Source: Balanoglossus misakiensis
Lineage: Eukaryota; Hemichordata
DNA: 64,000 bases
Direction of reading: 5' to 3'
NCBI GenBank assembly: GCA_040954595.2
Contig: CM082598.2
Coordinates: forward strand, 1,116,001-1,180,000
Of the stretch, positions 1 through 18,687 are shown piece by piece; within the stretch, counting starts at the first letter, position 1; each line of letters starts with the position of its first letter. The notes below the pieces were generated by a model. That model had not been told where the DNA came from. It did no database searches and saw nothing but the letters and a program-made list of their open reading frames with translations. Position numbers and translations under genes: made by a program.

Positions 1-115
1 CATGTGACAAAGGGCAGTGCACATGATGCCACTTGTCATTATAAACTTTCACCACCATGAGATTTTTTCCCCATCACTCTTGATCAAGTTTTGTCCATCT
101 CCTTTATCGTTCCAG

Positions 116-1180
116 AAACTAGAAACGCTCACCATTAGGATTCAGAAGCTGGAAACTACTTTAAGCATTCTTGAAGCAAAGGTATTGCTACTTCAACCCT
201 TTCACCACCATGGTTTGGCCGAAATCTATTGTTTTCTATGGTAAATTTGGACCTCTTTCTGTCTGCCATTTTCTGTCCACCCTGACTAAACCTTTGCCTC
301 TCATTCACAGCTTGCCTCCATTCCCGGTCTTGACGATGTCTCTGCAGCTTCAGCGCCCTCTGCAGGCAACACCGCTCCACCTGCGCAGGCTTCAGCAAGT
401 GTGCCGACCCCCCAGGAAGCAGTGGCAACAACAGCAGACCAATCAGTACGTGGCAATATTTGATAGTTATGCATATATTAGCATAATTAATGCACTGTCA
501 GAATCCTATAACTGGCATATCCCTCTACAACTATCAACGGATTTTCAGAGTTAAAGAAATTGTTTGACCTAGCATGTAACTTATGAATTTCATTCTATTA
601 AACTTATCACAGACGACAGAAGAGGCTGCACCTCCTGAAGCAACTGTTGCAGCAAATCCAGTCTCACAAGATTCAAGATATGCTCATTATTTCAAAATGT
701 TGCATGTAGTAAGTAGAACTAGAAGTACCATTTCTTTGGAAGTTGAGAATGATTTTGGAAATTAGACAATTCATAGAATCAATGTTTTTTGTCTGAATTT
801 TCAGTTTCATCCAAGTTCATCCACCCTGCTGAGTTCTAAACTCTTCCCATTTCTTTGGACTGAACCATAGTGGTGAAAGTAAACATAAATATTTGTTTGT
901 TTTCTCCAGGGAATTCCTCACAACGCTGTCAAACAGAAAATGAAAGCTGAGGGGGTTGATCCAGATCTTTTAGAGTAAGTATCATCAGAGGTTTGCATAA
1001 TGTAAAATCACCTACCTAGATTCTAGACTGTGATTCAATGTCTTCTTCGTAGATCTAAAAGATTGTTGTCTTGTTGTGTTTACTTTCAGTGACCCGAACG
1101 CCCCTGCACCACCAAAAGATGCAGCCAGCAGTGAGAGTGACTTCAGTGATGACAGTCAGAGTAGTTTCAGCGATGACTAA
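116..1180 (+). CDS. WASHC3: WASH complex subunit 3 (CCDC53), 3' part
   Basis: Subunit of the pentameric WASH complex, which activates Arp2/3 actin nucleation on endosomes. Five exons are visible: 116-181, 311-445, 613-708, 910-974 and 1090-1180, together 150 codons plus TAA; the 5' exons (about 45 residues by comparison with the 194-aa human protein) lie upstream of the window. The first exon encodes the end of the coiled coil (KLETLTIRIQKLETTLSILE). The second is an Ala/Pro/Thr-rich linker beginning LASIPGLDD. The fourth gives the conserved block GIPHNAVKQKMKAEGVDPDL, and the tail is Ser/Asp-rich, ending SSFSDD, as in the human protein (SSFSD). All four visible introns are GT-AG and frames join cleanly. 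Identification comes from remembered family sequence and is firm. Confidence 0.93.
194..262 (+). mobile_element. TTAA-MITE family A, partial, 12 nt into a WASHC3 intron
   Basis: Forward-oriented degraded copy: AACCCTTTCACCACCATGG followed by the TATTGTTTTCTATGG core and GGACCTCTTT. It begins about 12 nt after the donor that follows the exon ending at 181. A smaller fragment (AACCATAGTGGTGAAAG) lies near 866-882 in a later WASHC3 intron. Confidence 0.75.
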
Positions 1181-1480
1181 CTTCAAAGTTCACAAACTCT
1201 CAACACTGTGTCGATCTGGATATACTGACCTGAAATTACAATCAAATATTCCATGCTTAATGTTGAAACTGGACATTGCATCCAGGAAAAGTTCTGCTGG
1301 CATTCTTAGTGAGACATAGACAGAATTGTTGTTTGTGAACGGATGGGGGCGCTCTTCGTGGCTGGCACACCCCAACATTAACACATTATGCTGTTCCATG
1401 ATCTATTAAAATCATTTGTAAATATTTCAGTACTTGGGAATTTCTCACACCTACACTCTACTGTTTTAAGAGAGAAGCAG

Positions 1481-1486
1481 AATAAA
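1481..1486 (+). promoter_or_regulatory. polyadenylation signal of WASHC3
   Basis: AATAAA about 300 nt after the WASHC3 stop. The segment 1487-2268 beyond it, up to the convergent tubulin 3' UTR, has no other gene that I can see. Confidence 0.6.
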
Positions 1487-2268
1487 TGAAAGTTGTATAA
1501 AGACTGATTTTTCTCGTGCTTCATTATGAATACCAATGGGGAATTTAAAAACATGAAAAAAGAGACCCTGGTAAAATGTACCAGCCAAGTGTCACCAGAT
1601 GAACAATGCAAGTTTGACACTCGTAGCCTGCAACCACAGAGAGTATAGGGCTTTGCCAGCTCTGCTCCCACGGTCTCCTTGAAAATCAATTATGAGCGTT
1701 TGAAAGGCGATTATGTTCACTATTGTCCAGCATTGTACTACCTATTGTATTATAGATCAATACAACAATCCGGGAGCCCTTTTCTATACCTGGCTACTGA
1801 GTAAACCACAGAAAATATGCTCATGTAATCTTCTTAGCTGTCTGGGGAGTGTTGCTATATAGGACTAAATATCCATTCCAGGTGAATACTCCTGACCTCT
1901 CACCCCTTTTGATATAACCAAATCCAACTTTATGATACAAAACAACCAGAATAATTCTGAATCCCACACCAGGGATACAATAGCAGTAATTCACTGGGCA
2001 AGAACTGGGCCCTTGGGACAGTCATGTGACGGGGGACAAGACAAGACAGGCCAAAAACCATGCAGGCATATTCTCAGTGCAGGTTTATACATGTTTTAGT
2101 GCTATTCAAAATAAGATGCACTGAGAAAGCTACATATAACTACAAAAACTTGGGCACCAGTCTCTGGCCACGAGGGGGATAGGCAGTGAAGACAGCCATG
2201 AATTTAAGTGTATGAATAAGCAGTAGTTTTATTTCTGTTTAAAATAAAACCAGTTAATTACATTCACT

Positions 2269-2274
2269 TTTATT
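2269..2274 (-). promoter_or_regulatory. polyadenylation signal of beta-tubulin copy 1
   Basis: TTTATT on the plus strand (AATAAA on the gene strand) about 120 nt downstream of the stop at 2393. A second candidate lies near 2228. Confidence 0.55.
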
Positions 2275-2392
2275 TACAGTGTTGTGAGATTGTATTTTGT
2301 TTACTTTGAACAAGAATGTTCAAGTTAGATTCATGTCAGTTATGTACAATGTTGTCTAGTCCTTGTCGGTGATTGTCGTTTTGTTTTGAAGT

Positions 2393-4790
<2,398 letters not shown>

Positions 4791-4930
4791 TTTGTTTGAT
4801 AAATTAAGTTTTAAAAAAGCTTCTAAAATACAAAACCACGGAGGTTCGACTGTCAACCTGTTGTCACCAAAAATTGGTTCCAAATGTTTCTCTCGGTTGG
4901 GTGGGAGACGGAATAAGTAGCCGGGTGTAT

Positions 4931-5033
4931 CACGTGGTTTTTGAAGCAGCCAATCGCCGTTGTTCTTATTGTTTACTGTTGAACTGGTGACAGTGGCCAT
5001 GGGATACGAGTGACGTCATTTTGGACCAATCAC
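4931..5033 (-). promoter_or_regulatory. candidate promoter elements of beta-tubulin copy 1
   Basis: E-box CACGTG at 4931-4936, CCAAT at 4950-4954, a full palindromic CRE (TGACGTCA) at 5011-5018 and CCAATCAC at 5026-5033, 140-240 bp upstream of the ATG. The CCAATCAC octamer also occurs upstream of copies 2 and 3. Motif matches only; no functional evidence. Confidence 0.45.
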
Positions 5034-7455
5034 TTTTTGGTCCCAACCGATCGAATTTTCATTGTGTTTGAACGAATTCTTAAAAAACTCGGGTTTGGAA
5101 GGAAATAACCATGCAGTTAAATGTCCTTTTATCGGTTTTAACTATAATAACTTGATATTTACTGGGTTGAAAAGATGCAATTTTCACGACTGTCTAGAAA
5201 TCAAGAACAGAATTATAGGCCAACAGTGAAATTTAATATCTGGTATACAGCTGATCTGGTCCAGAAACCGCAGCCATGTTTGGCAGAACCTGGCTGTTGC
5301 TATGGACGTCCCAGGACTCACCAATAACACAGTGACACACATACCGTTTACGTCACAGAATGTATACTAAATAAATGAGGACAAATTCTATGAACAAACC
5401 AAGGTCCCATGAACAAACTCTCATGAACAAACTAAGTGAAATGTGGTTGCCAAGAATAATAGTGTCTCCAGTTGCCTCCAGTGAAATCGACTAACTACTG
5501 TATGTGCTACTAACTGGGTGTGTTTTCAACTTGGAGATACCTGGCAGTTTCAAACGCAAATTCAATAACGAAGGAATGTGTCTCCCGATGTGGATTTGCA
5601 GAGGGGTTTTAGTGCTATCATGGAGATATCTTTCAGGTACACGACATTAGCCCCTTAGTAAATATAGGCACCGTTGTAGAGCTGTAGGCTTACGGTATCT
5701 CTCACATAGAGTTCTCATTTCAATTTTCTTTCTTACAGCCATGTAGCTATAGTCTGGCCCCTATCTTACCGGTATTCATTTCAAAACGTCCTTTATACAT
5801 CGCCAGTGCTTTGCAACTGAACAAAGCACAATGTAAAGGGACTTGAATAAAGGTACGCATATTTTTAACGAGCTCACACGCCCACAGCATATGAATTGCA
5901 CTCCACTCAGCATTATTGTGGAGGTCGACTGTCATGCATTCACACGTACAGGTCAACGCCTATGTAGCGGGTCAGTTCATAGTCCATCGGGGACTGATTG
6001 TCAAACCACTTTGGTTTGGTGTAAACGAAGAGGCAAAACGCGGGAAACAAAGTCACACCAGAGACTGTGTAGGAAAACACAATCAATTTGCCCTTCTGTG
6101 ACAGATCTCCATTATATATAAAACACGATGCCACAGACAAATTGTCCCAAACCAGTAGGCAGGCCTGGTAGCTTGGGAAAGACAAAGTATATGGGCTCTA
6201 TATTTCTTGAAACCTGTGGTTAAAACTTAACATATCCAAGTTTGTTTGACCATGATCACGTTCATGGTTTGACACATTCCGTGGATCTTATAAATTGCAC
6301 CAATTTCGAACACTCGTGCCTGGACACTAATCTTGACATTGCATGATCTTCCCTGCTCTAAACATGCTTTACATGTATAGACTCGTTGTTATTTACGGGT
6401 AACGTTGGCACGTAGAAAACAATGAAACGTCAATATGAAAGACGCAATTTAAAGTCAAAGACAATGAGCAAACGTCTTTTGTTTTTCCTAAGTCATTTAC
6501 GGGCTGCAAAACATTGTTAATCGCGGTAAATGTGGTCACAATTCCTCGGTATTGGAAAATTGATACATGCGGTCAGCGCCCGCAGTCGGCGTCAACTGGT
6601 CGAAGTTTTTGACAAGACACTTATGAGTCACCTAGTAACGGAAATACCACGATGATATCAACCTGTTGGAATTTGCTAGTTGCTGACCCTGACAGATTTT
6701 TTTGTCTGATATACATCGCTGCAGGAAATCACAGGACGTGCCAGTAGAGTATGCAAAATCACCACAGTAGCCAGAGGCCAATAATATAAATGAATGGTCA
6801 ATAAACTGTGTACTACCGGTAATATATACTACTACATGCCGCCCCAAACGTGTGAACTTATGGCATACAGTTGCCAATTTCGAAGATGGGGCTACGGTAT
6901 TTTTATGGTGTAAATCAACACAACATTCATTATAGAGGTATGGGTATATCTGGTCAAACAGCCAACATGAACAAGCTTCTATCTGTGGTCTATTTTGTTT
7001 GGAAGAATATAAATCCCTTCACACACATGACTGAACATGCTTCTGGTTAACAAAAGCCAGGGACAGCTATGGTTGCTCACGAACTGGGCATACATACAGT
7101 GACATTTCAGCTGTGATATCAGACAGGTGTCGTCGTTATGACAGAGTCTGCAACAGGGCGTTACAACCACATATATTCTGACATCAAACCAGAATTGAGT
7201 GAAATGGGCAGTGGTGGGAACAGAAATAATTGCAGATTTTGGCCATATCTTGTCTTGGTTTCAGTTATTCCCCAGCACATGTAGACTTTCTCCCTCCCCG
7301 GATTTTATTCAAAGCAGCAAAAACAAGAAACACACACACCAATAGATATGATTGCAAAATCCCTGATTTTTTTTATTTGTTCTTTAATACTGTACACGCC
7401 AGTAAGTACTGGTTATAATTTTTACTTTACACGATTTTAGAAATGGAATGTTATT
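5034..7455. other. intergenic, between tubulin copies 1 and 2
   Basis: About 2.4 kb with no coding region I can support: only short open frames without recognisable domains, AT-rich sequence and a few homopolymer runs. Candidate polyadenylation signals for copy 2 (TTTATT) lie at 7372-7377 and 7456-7461. Confidence 0.6.
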
Positions 7456-7531
7456 TTTATTTCTTTGAACTTGACAGTTCATTGAAGTGTTTTACAGCCG
7501 ATGTTATTGGCTGAGTTCATTTTGATTGAAT

Positions 7532-9632
<2,101 letters not shown>

Positions 9633-9745
9633 TTTGTTGATGGGTTTCGGGAATGGCTTGAAAAATGAAAAATTGGCCGAGGAGACAACGACGTGTACAC
9701 CGCTTCGAAGTTTGTTCTCACATGCCCTTGGTAACAGTTGCGATG

Positions 9746-9804
9746 GAATATATAGGCGCTTAAGCGCCTCCCTGTCACGTGATATGTTCAAACTAACCAA
9801 TCAC
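9746..9804 (-). promoter_or_regulatory. core promoter candidate of beta-tubulin copy 2
   Basis: TATA box (CTATATATTC on the gene strand, 9746-9755) 114 bp from the ATG; palindrome GGCGCTTAAGCGCC at 9755-9768, which overlaps E2F-like GGCGC half sites; E-box CACGTG at 9776-9781; CCAATCAC at 9797-9804. Positions relative to the ATG resemble copy 3, supporting a real promoter. Confidence 0.55.
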
Positions 9805-9889
9805 GGTCCGAGAGAATGGTGTATCTCTAAACATAAAACAATGGGTCAAATCCAACGATTGACAGTTCGGTTTTCGCGCATGTTGTGAA

Positions 9890-11584
9890 TTGTGTCCAAG
9901 GCGACGTACTGTTTATTGCTTCTGCCTGACACAATTAAATATTTATGCTATTATGAAGCCTCGTACTTCCGAAAGTACTAGTATTATTGCATATTTCTTT
10001 ACTACACGTACACACAATCTGATTTCCGTTTTCGCGTAAAGGAATTACATCAAAGTAAAGATCAGATATTCAACTTCATTAAAAATACAAGGATTGTGGG
10101 GTTGGGTGTTCTAAGACTGAGTAATTTTGTCTTTCACCAGAACAACCTGACCGACTCATTTTAAGAAACTTATTATAGAAGGCCATGGGGAGTTTGCATA
10201 TAACACATAATATAGTTAAATACTCGAAAACTCAAATAGGCCCGTACAGACAAATATTGCTTTCGTACACATAAATGCTGCATTCTTTTCTGTCTGGCCC
10301 TCGATAGGGATCAGTGCATTACACAGCGTAGCGGGCTAGCTCTGCGTACAGGTCTGTGTGTTCCCGGCGTTACACGGCCTCCACCGCACCACAGTGGTGT
10401 ACGCAGAGCTACGTAGCGGGCCTACTAATAGGGCGTAAGATGATAACATTGTACTGTTTTTCTTTAGTCAAGCAGTTCGTTCTTTGGTCAACGTACGATA
10501 ACGTTGCAGACGACACTGTCAAACAATTACCAATACCGGGATTAGGTCAAGAAACTAAGGTACTGACCCGTAAATAGTCTTCGCACATGTCAATGCACAG
10601 AAAAGTCCTGACAGATAAATTATGACAGGCCTACATCCATAGGCCTAGTTCACTTTGTCTCCTGTTTCGCAAGTTCATTGCGCCATAAACCTAAAAATAA
10701 GTAAACAAATCACACTATTCTGATTACAATTGTTTGATTTAAAAGCTTTCAGTATTTTTTTTCTCCATCGTCCAACCCTGCTCCTCCACCTTGGATGAAA
10801 ATATCTACGTGTATACGACGGCAATACAGGCTGATGTATTGCGTGAAGAGCGCTCTCTGTGGTCAGAGTGAGATTTTGATATCGCGCGCTATAATTCAAG
10901 TTTTTGCGCGCATTTCGCTGTCTTTTCACGACTAAAAATTTACTACCGAGGACACCCAATACAGCTCTTAGGAGTGTGTGTTTTCTACAGACTCTGGCAG
11001 ACACGGCTTGCCCGCAAATTATAAATATATTCCAATGAAAACCCACCGTAGAATCCATGTGGCCGCCTGAGGTCAAATATACCGTCACGTGACCTGAGAG
11101 GTCAAACTATTACGCAATGCATCATTGGGACAGCTGACTCCATTCGTAAACAGTGATCAACTACATAGGGCTCTGGCGTCAAGTTTTACGAGGAAACTGG
11201 TAGGTCATGAGCTGATATTTGAAGAAACTACATCTTGTTTCCAATCGTGAAATAACCAGAGCGTGAGGTTCGCTGAAATTTGCTGAAAACACTGATTTGA
11301 TCGACCCAGAAATGTGATTGATCACATCATCAGATTACGTGCATATTATAGTCGCAGCCATAGCTCTGAATTTTATATATACTAAAGTTGCTTTACATAG
11401 AAAAAAATCCAACATCCAAGAACTGATACTGTGTGGTATTTTCATACTGATGACATTTGCGTCCTGATTTTTCTGCTGCCAGTTTATGCAAAGTATATCT
11501 CTTAAAACATTTCTGTAACATGTTGTAACGTTGCATAAAGTCACTCCAACAATACTTATTTATATGAATTCTTATGAATTTCAG
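9890..11584. other. intergenic and presumed TSPO 5' region
   Basis: No supported coding region. At 10324-10410 there is an imperfect inverted repeat (GTAGCGGGC...CTCTGCGTACA against GTACGCAGAGCTACGTAGCG). A non-coding first exon of TSPO may end at a donor near 11199 (ACTG/gtaggt); the TSPO coding exon is preceded by a good acceptor (gaatttcag) ending at 11584, so an upstream 5' UTR exon is expected. Confidence 0.4.
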
Positions 11585-11597
11585 ATCAGTTGTTGCA

Positions 11598-12199
11598 ATG
11601 AAGATGGACTTGGTTCCTGTCACTGTATCCATCGTTGTGCCATTTGTTGGCGCTGCAGTTAGCAGTATCCTGGGACGTGGCCAGTCTGGCCAGAAACAGT
11701 ACTACAAGGAACTCAAGCTACCAGATTGGAAACCTCCAGCTTGGCTGTTTGGGCCTGTCTGGACTTATCTGTATGCCACCATGGGTATTGCAGCATACTT
11801 GGTCTGGAGGGACGGGGGTGGCATGGAGAAGGCTGCCACCCCCTTGATGATGTATGGAATCTCCCTGGTCCTCAATTGGGCTTGGACACCACTGTTCTTT
11901 GGGTTTAGGTTACTTGGGATGGTGAGTTGATTAAATACAGCATCTTTCATGAAATATCTCAATGAAAAAGAATGTAACTAGAGATATAATTGTGTATATT
12001 TTTTTTTCTTTTTCAGGCATCGGTTGAGATTTTGATGTACTGGGTGTCAGTTGCTATGTGTATCTATGTGTTCTACCCTATCAACAGTACTGCATCATAT
12101 CTTCTTGTACCTCTGTTGCTATGGGTCAGTTTTGCATCGAGTATTTGCATCTATGCCTGGCGACATAACCCAGATGCAAGGAAGGAAAGCAAGGAATAA
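11598..12199 (+). CDS. TSPO: translocator protein TSPO (peripheral benzodiazepine receptor)
   Basis: Five-helix membrane protein of the TspO/MBR family, in animals located in the outer mitochondrial membrane; binds porphyrins, sterols and benzodiazepine-type ligands. Two coding exons, 11598-11921 and 12017-12199, give 168 aa against 169 in human. Family blocks are plain: WKPPAWLFGPVWTYLYATMG, then YLVWRDGGG, then LNWAWTPLFFGFR. The last exon holds helices 4-5 and ends AWRHNPDARKESKE. The residue at the Leu/Val position of the C-terminal CRAC sterol motif appears to be Ile (ICIYAWR). The start at 11598 was chosen as the first ATG after an acceptor at 11584; an ATG at 11604 is possible. The gene sits on the opposite strand inside the tubulin array, tail-to-tail with copy 3. 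Confidence 0.94.
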
Positions 12200-12301
12200 G
12201 AGCAGCCCATTTCGGACATTTTCCGGTCAATTTATATTGAGAAGCCATTCTATGTCAAGTTCAGAGGCTGAAAATAGTCCAGTGGAACTTTTTAAAGACT
12301 C

Positions 12302-12307
12302 AATAAA
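12302..12307 (+). promoter_or_regulatory. polyadenylation signal of TSPO
   Basis: AATAAA about 100 nt after the TSPO stop. The convergent tubulin copy 3 has TTTATT at 12470-12475, so the two 3' UTRs end close together without obvious overlap. Confidence 0.6.
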
Positions 12308-12627
12308 GTTTACGTCAGGTGAAAACACCAATTCCAGAAGTGGTTGTCCATTTATAATAGCGTTTTTCCCCCGAAGTTATTTAATTTATTCGTCCGATTT
12401 CTATGCAACCCTGACAAGCAAAATGCAGAAGAATGGAAATGACTCAAAATGTTTACAGCTTATGGATGTTTTATTTTCATATTGCAACATACAAAATCCA
12501 GTTCCTGCTGGTTATTTTTTATACATCAAATGAAAAAATTGAGTGTTTTTCTTTCTTTGAACTACATTGGATAGTTCAAGGTAGTTTCTTGCCTTTCTGT
12601 TTTTTTTTACAAATGTACAGGATTTCT

Positions 12628-15230
<2,603 letters not shown>

Positions 15231-15327
15231 TTTGTAAAGTTTGTCGGGCTGGTTGATGTAAATACAATCACTATACTTCCACGTCTGAACTTGTGGTCGC
15301 TATGTGGTTTGCTTGACAGTTGGAATG

Positions 15328-15396
15328 GAATATATAGTGTGCGAAGGCTATGACGGGTTCAAACGCTTCATGACGTGTCCACTAATGTCCAATCAC
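15328..15396 (-). promoter_or_regulatory. core promoter candidate of beta-tubulin copy 3
   Basis: TATA box (CTATATATTC on the gene strand) 98 bp upstream of the ATG, TGACGT at 15371-15376 and CCAATCAC at 15389-15396, closely matching copy 2 in order and spacing. Confidence 0.55.
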
Positions 15397-18300
15397 GACT
15401 TAGAGAGTTATTTATATTTGAATAATTAATATTTACTAAAACCAAATAAGGAACAACGTTGCGTATGGTTACCGTGACTAAGATGACGTAACGATGAGTG
15501 TTGTTGAACTTGTTATGGATACATACGCGATAAAGAAATAGGACACGAAATCTATCCTGGTAGGATAGTTTGTCGCTGAGATTTGTTGGTTCACTGATCT
15601 GCATTGAAGTAAATTTCATGGTAGAAAATGGACTATCAGTGAATACCAGTCTAAAAACGCATCTTTGTATGTGGTGGAAGTAACTGGAACTACTTTCCAA
15701 TGGGCGGATACAACAGAAACTGGACGAACTTCAGCCAAAGTTTCACCATGGAGACGGTGGTTTGACCCTCCCCCTGAAATCGATCACCCTTTTATTATTT
15801 TTTCGATGAATATTACTGTCAATAAAAAGATCTATGAAATGAAGACAAGTCCATAAACACACTCAAGTGATTGAAAACCAAAGGTTTGTAAATTTCACAG
15901 ACAAGGGGATTTTTTAAAAAGTTTCTTCTTCAAATCACAGCCCCCCACTCTCAGACCAAAATAACACCCAAATATGTATGGGTGCGATTTTTTACTTTAG
16001 GAATAAAGGGATGGGGTTAGAGAGATCAAGCCAACGTACATTATATTTTTCACTACATCGGTTTACATTTGAAAATACAGTGTTTTGTTTTGTGACTCCC
16101 CCTTAGTAACGATGTTATTACGTAATCTCACAAGCCCCATGATTGTATAACGGTCCGTTGATTTCAAATAGACGAATCATAGATAAATTTACTTTGCTTA
16201 CAATAGTTCTTGGTCATAGTCAATATTAGGGCCTAAATCACATCCGTACATAATGTACATTACAAGCTTTGGTCAATAGGCTAATTTAGCTGACAACGAA
16301 TTCGACTAATAGTTGCAGGTATATCTTGGCTCACGTACCAAATGGAATTATTGGCAGCTATGACAAATTGAATTTTTCGGCAGCTATGAGTGATAAAAAA
16401 GACTTGTGGGAGGAGTTAATAAATCATAGTTAACTGTAATATCACATAATTATTAAACGTGACACCTGGGTTGAAAGAGGTGCGTTCGTTGCTAAGGACA
16501 CTATGTCGTCTATCCCCTTTTCACGCCGCATGCCAGAGTCGAAATACTCACAATAATTAGTCCACAGTCCCTCTATACAGGGATTGTGATAAGTCTTACA
16601 ACACAATAAGCAATCCCTTACTGGGGTACAACAGTTCCCTTTGTTTCAACCCGAGGCTGTTTAGTTTCCAGGCATTTTAATTACACAATACCCTATTATT
16701 TTGAGTAAACATAGCACGCATGCATGGCATAGTTGCTACTAGTAAAAGTTGGTCTGGAGTCTTGACCAGTCAGCCAAACATACCGTAACAAGGGGACATT
16801 AGTGACAATCTGCTTCCTCTACAAAACTGTGATAAAAGGTCGAAACTTTCTCCATGACCGGGTTAATATTGTGGCAACTTTCACTTCCCAAATGCAGCTA
16901 CATTACTGGGTTCGAATTTCAGACGTTTTAATATTGAACTAGCAGAGACGATGTATGACGTCCAGTCTGTACTGGCAAGATTGGAACTCAGTTGAGCTCG
17001 AACACCATTCCGATGATGACAACATAGTTATTCTGAACTCATCATGATTGCAACGTGGAGGTCGTGGATTTGTACTTGTATATTTAACAAATGAATCACT
17101 GCATATGAAGTTTTATCCGTGAAGAAAATCGCCGCTTGGGTGATATGTTCTCCCCCCCCGAAATGTTGTGAACCCAAACGCTGCTGTTGCTAAGTCGCAA
17201 CAACGGCTTACGCAACCAACAAACGAACCACTTACTTTTCAAGAGACAGTAAAAGAGAATGAGAAATGTTTCTTTTGTTTTCTCTGTATCACTACTCTCT
17301 GTGTGGCCGTTAAAACCACAAGGGACTGATTAAACGCGATTTATGAAAGGAGACATCAAGGCCATAAGGTTCATTGACTCTATCACCGATTCATGTCTGC
17401 TCCAAATGTTATTACTAGATCATCACTTGTTAGAACTATTCAAAAAATATGCATGTATTGCTATCACCATCTGGCAAGGGAGGGACTAGACTCACAGATA
17501 TTATTCAATTGCGTTGTAAAGGGGTGTTGTAAAATAAGCGTTTGGATCCGAAATGAGCGCTTGAAGGAATGGACAACACTGAAAAGAATGAACACCGTGT
17601 ATTGCCAAGACAATGGGCCATAATTGTCCATTGAATCAGTGGAGCAAAAAGCAGGTAAACATTCCGAAGCAATTAAACAGTTTAATGTGTTATTTATGGC
17701 CAGTCATGACCAGTGGATACTGGTTGGCGAAGTAATATTTTATCCTGTTGAGGGTGAAGAGGTGTTACCTTAACGACCATAACATTGGTATCTTGTACTA
17801 GTACAGTAGTAGTCAAAGCAGTGTGGATGGTGATGTTCAACCAAGTCGGACCTTCAGGTCCACTGTTACTGTTTCTGGCTCAGGTCCTCAAAAACAATAC
17901 ATTTGTTCCTTGATTGACACTAAAATTACAAAAATTTTTATTAGCACTCTATAATTTATTCATACTTATTTATACGATCAAACAAATACAAATCAATTTC
18001 TGTAAAAAAGATATATTTATTTCGTTTAGGTTTATGATATTAAAATACTTCCTACAGCATAGTAAAGTCCCAATTTTGCTCAGTTTGTGTACATTAATTG
18101 ACCTGTCTATAGAGGCCAGTTTAGAGAAGTCCCTTGACTGGACAATGTAGGCAGGTTTGACTGTACTAAGTATTTTTCTGTAAATTGAAATGTTATGTCT
18201 TTTTTTTTGTGAATTTCTTTCAAAGATGTTACAACTGCTGAGCATGTTAGAGCCATAAGAAGGAATAAAGACACTGAACAAAAATACCAGAAAAGTTACA

Positions 18301-18645
18301 GCAAAGTTTCAAGACACACACAAAATCAGAATTTGTGACATCAGAATTAAATGGTAAGGAGCATTTACAACACAAAATACATTTAAATTATGAGACTGAG
18401 TAAACCATATCATTCTTGTGCATATTATATAAAATTAATGATTGGAGGCATTGAATTGATCACATCAAATTTCATGCTTAATATAAATTGATAAACATTA
18501 CATTTCATTGAAGTCTCTGTTTTAAATTTTCAGTTTTGCATGCTTGCTGATTGTTTTTTTTTATATTCAGGAAATCAATTCTTTCCTTTCTTGGCAAGGA
18601 TGTGTTGCTTGTACTATCTTTTTTTTCTTTGAGACCTGAATTTTG
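15397..18645. other. gene-free segment between tubulin array and CIP2A
   Basis: More than 3 kb of AT-rich sequence with only short open frames and no domain that I recognise. Near its end (about 18085-18165) is a 3' portion of the CAGTCAAACCTGT-type MITE. I see no RNA gene. Confidence 0.5.
18085..18165 (+). mobile_element. TA-MITE family B, partial (3' part)
   Basis: Matches the second half of the complete copy at 62323-62484: GAGGCCAGTTTAGAGAAGTC, then CCTTGACTGGACA, ending CAGGTTTGACTGTA. It lies just downstream of the CIP2A 3' end. Confidence 0.7.
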
Positions 18646-18651
18646 TTTATT
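18646..18651 (-). promoter_or_regulatory. polyadenylation signal of CIP2A
   Basis: TTTATT on the plus strand, 37 nt downstream of the CIP2A stop codon, which would give a very short 3' UTR. A more distal TTTATT near 18015 is an alternative. Confidence 0.45.
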
Positions 18652-18687
18652 AAACTATGATAGTCTCAATACTGAACGGAAAGCTTG

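Noticed and set aside
5034-7455. tRNA or other RNA genes in the gene-free segments (also 15397-18645)
   Set aside because: No cloverleaf-compatible A/B box pair or rRNA/snRNA-like sequence could be recognised by eye.
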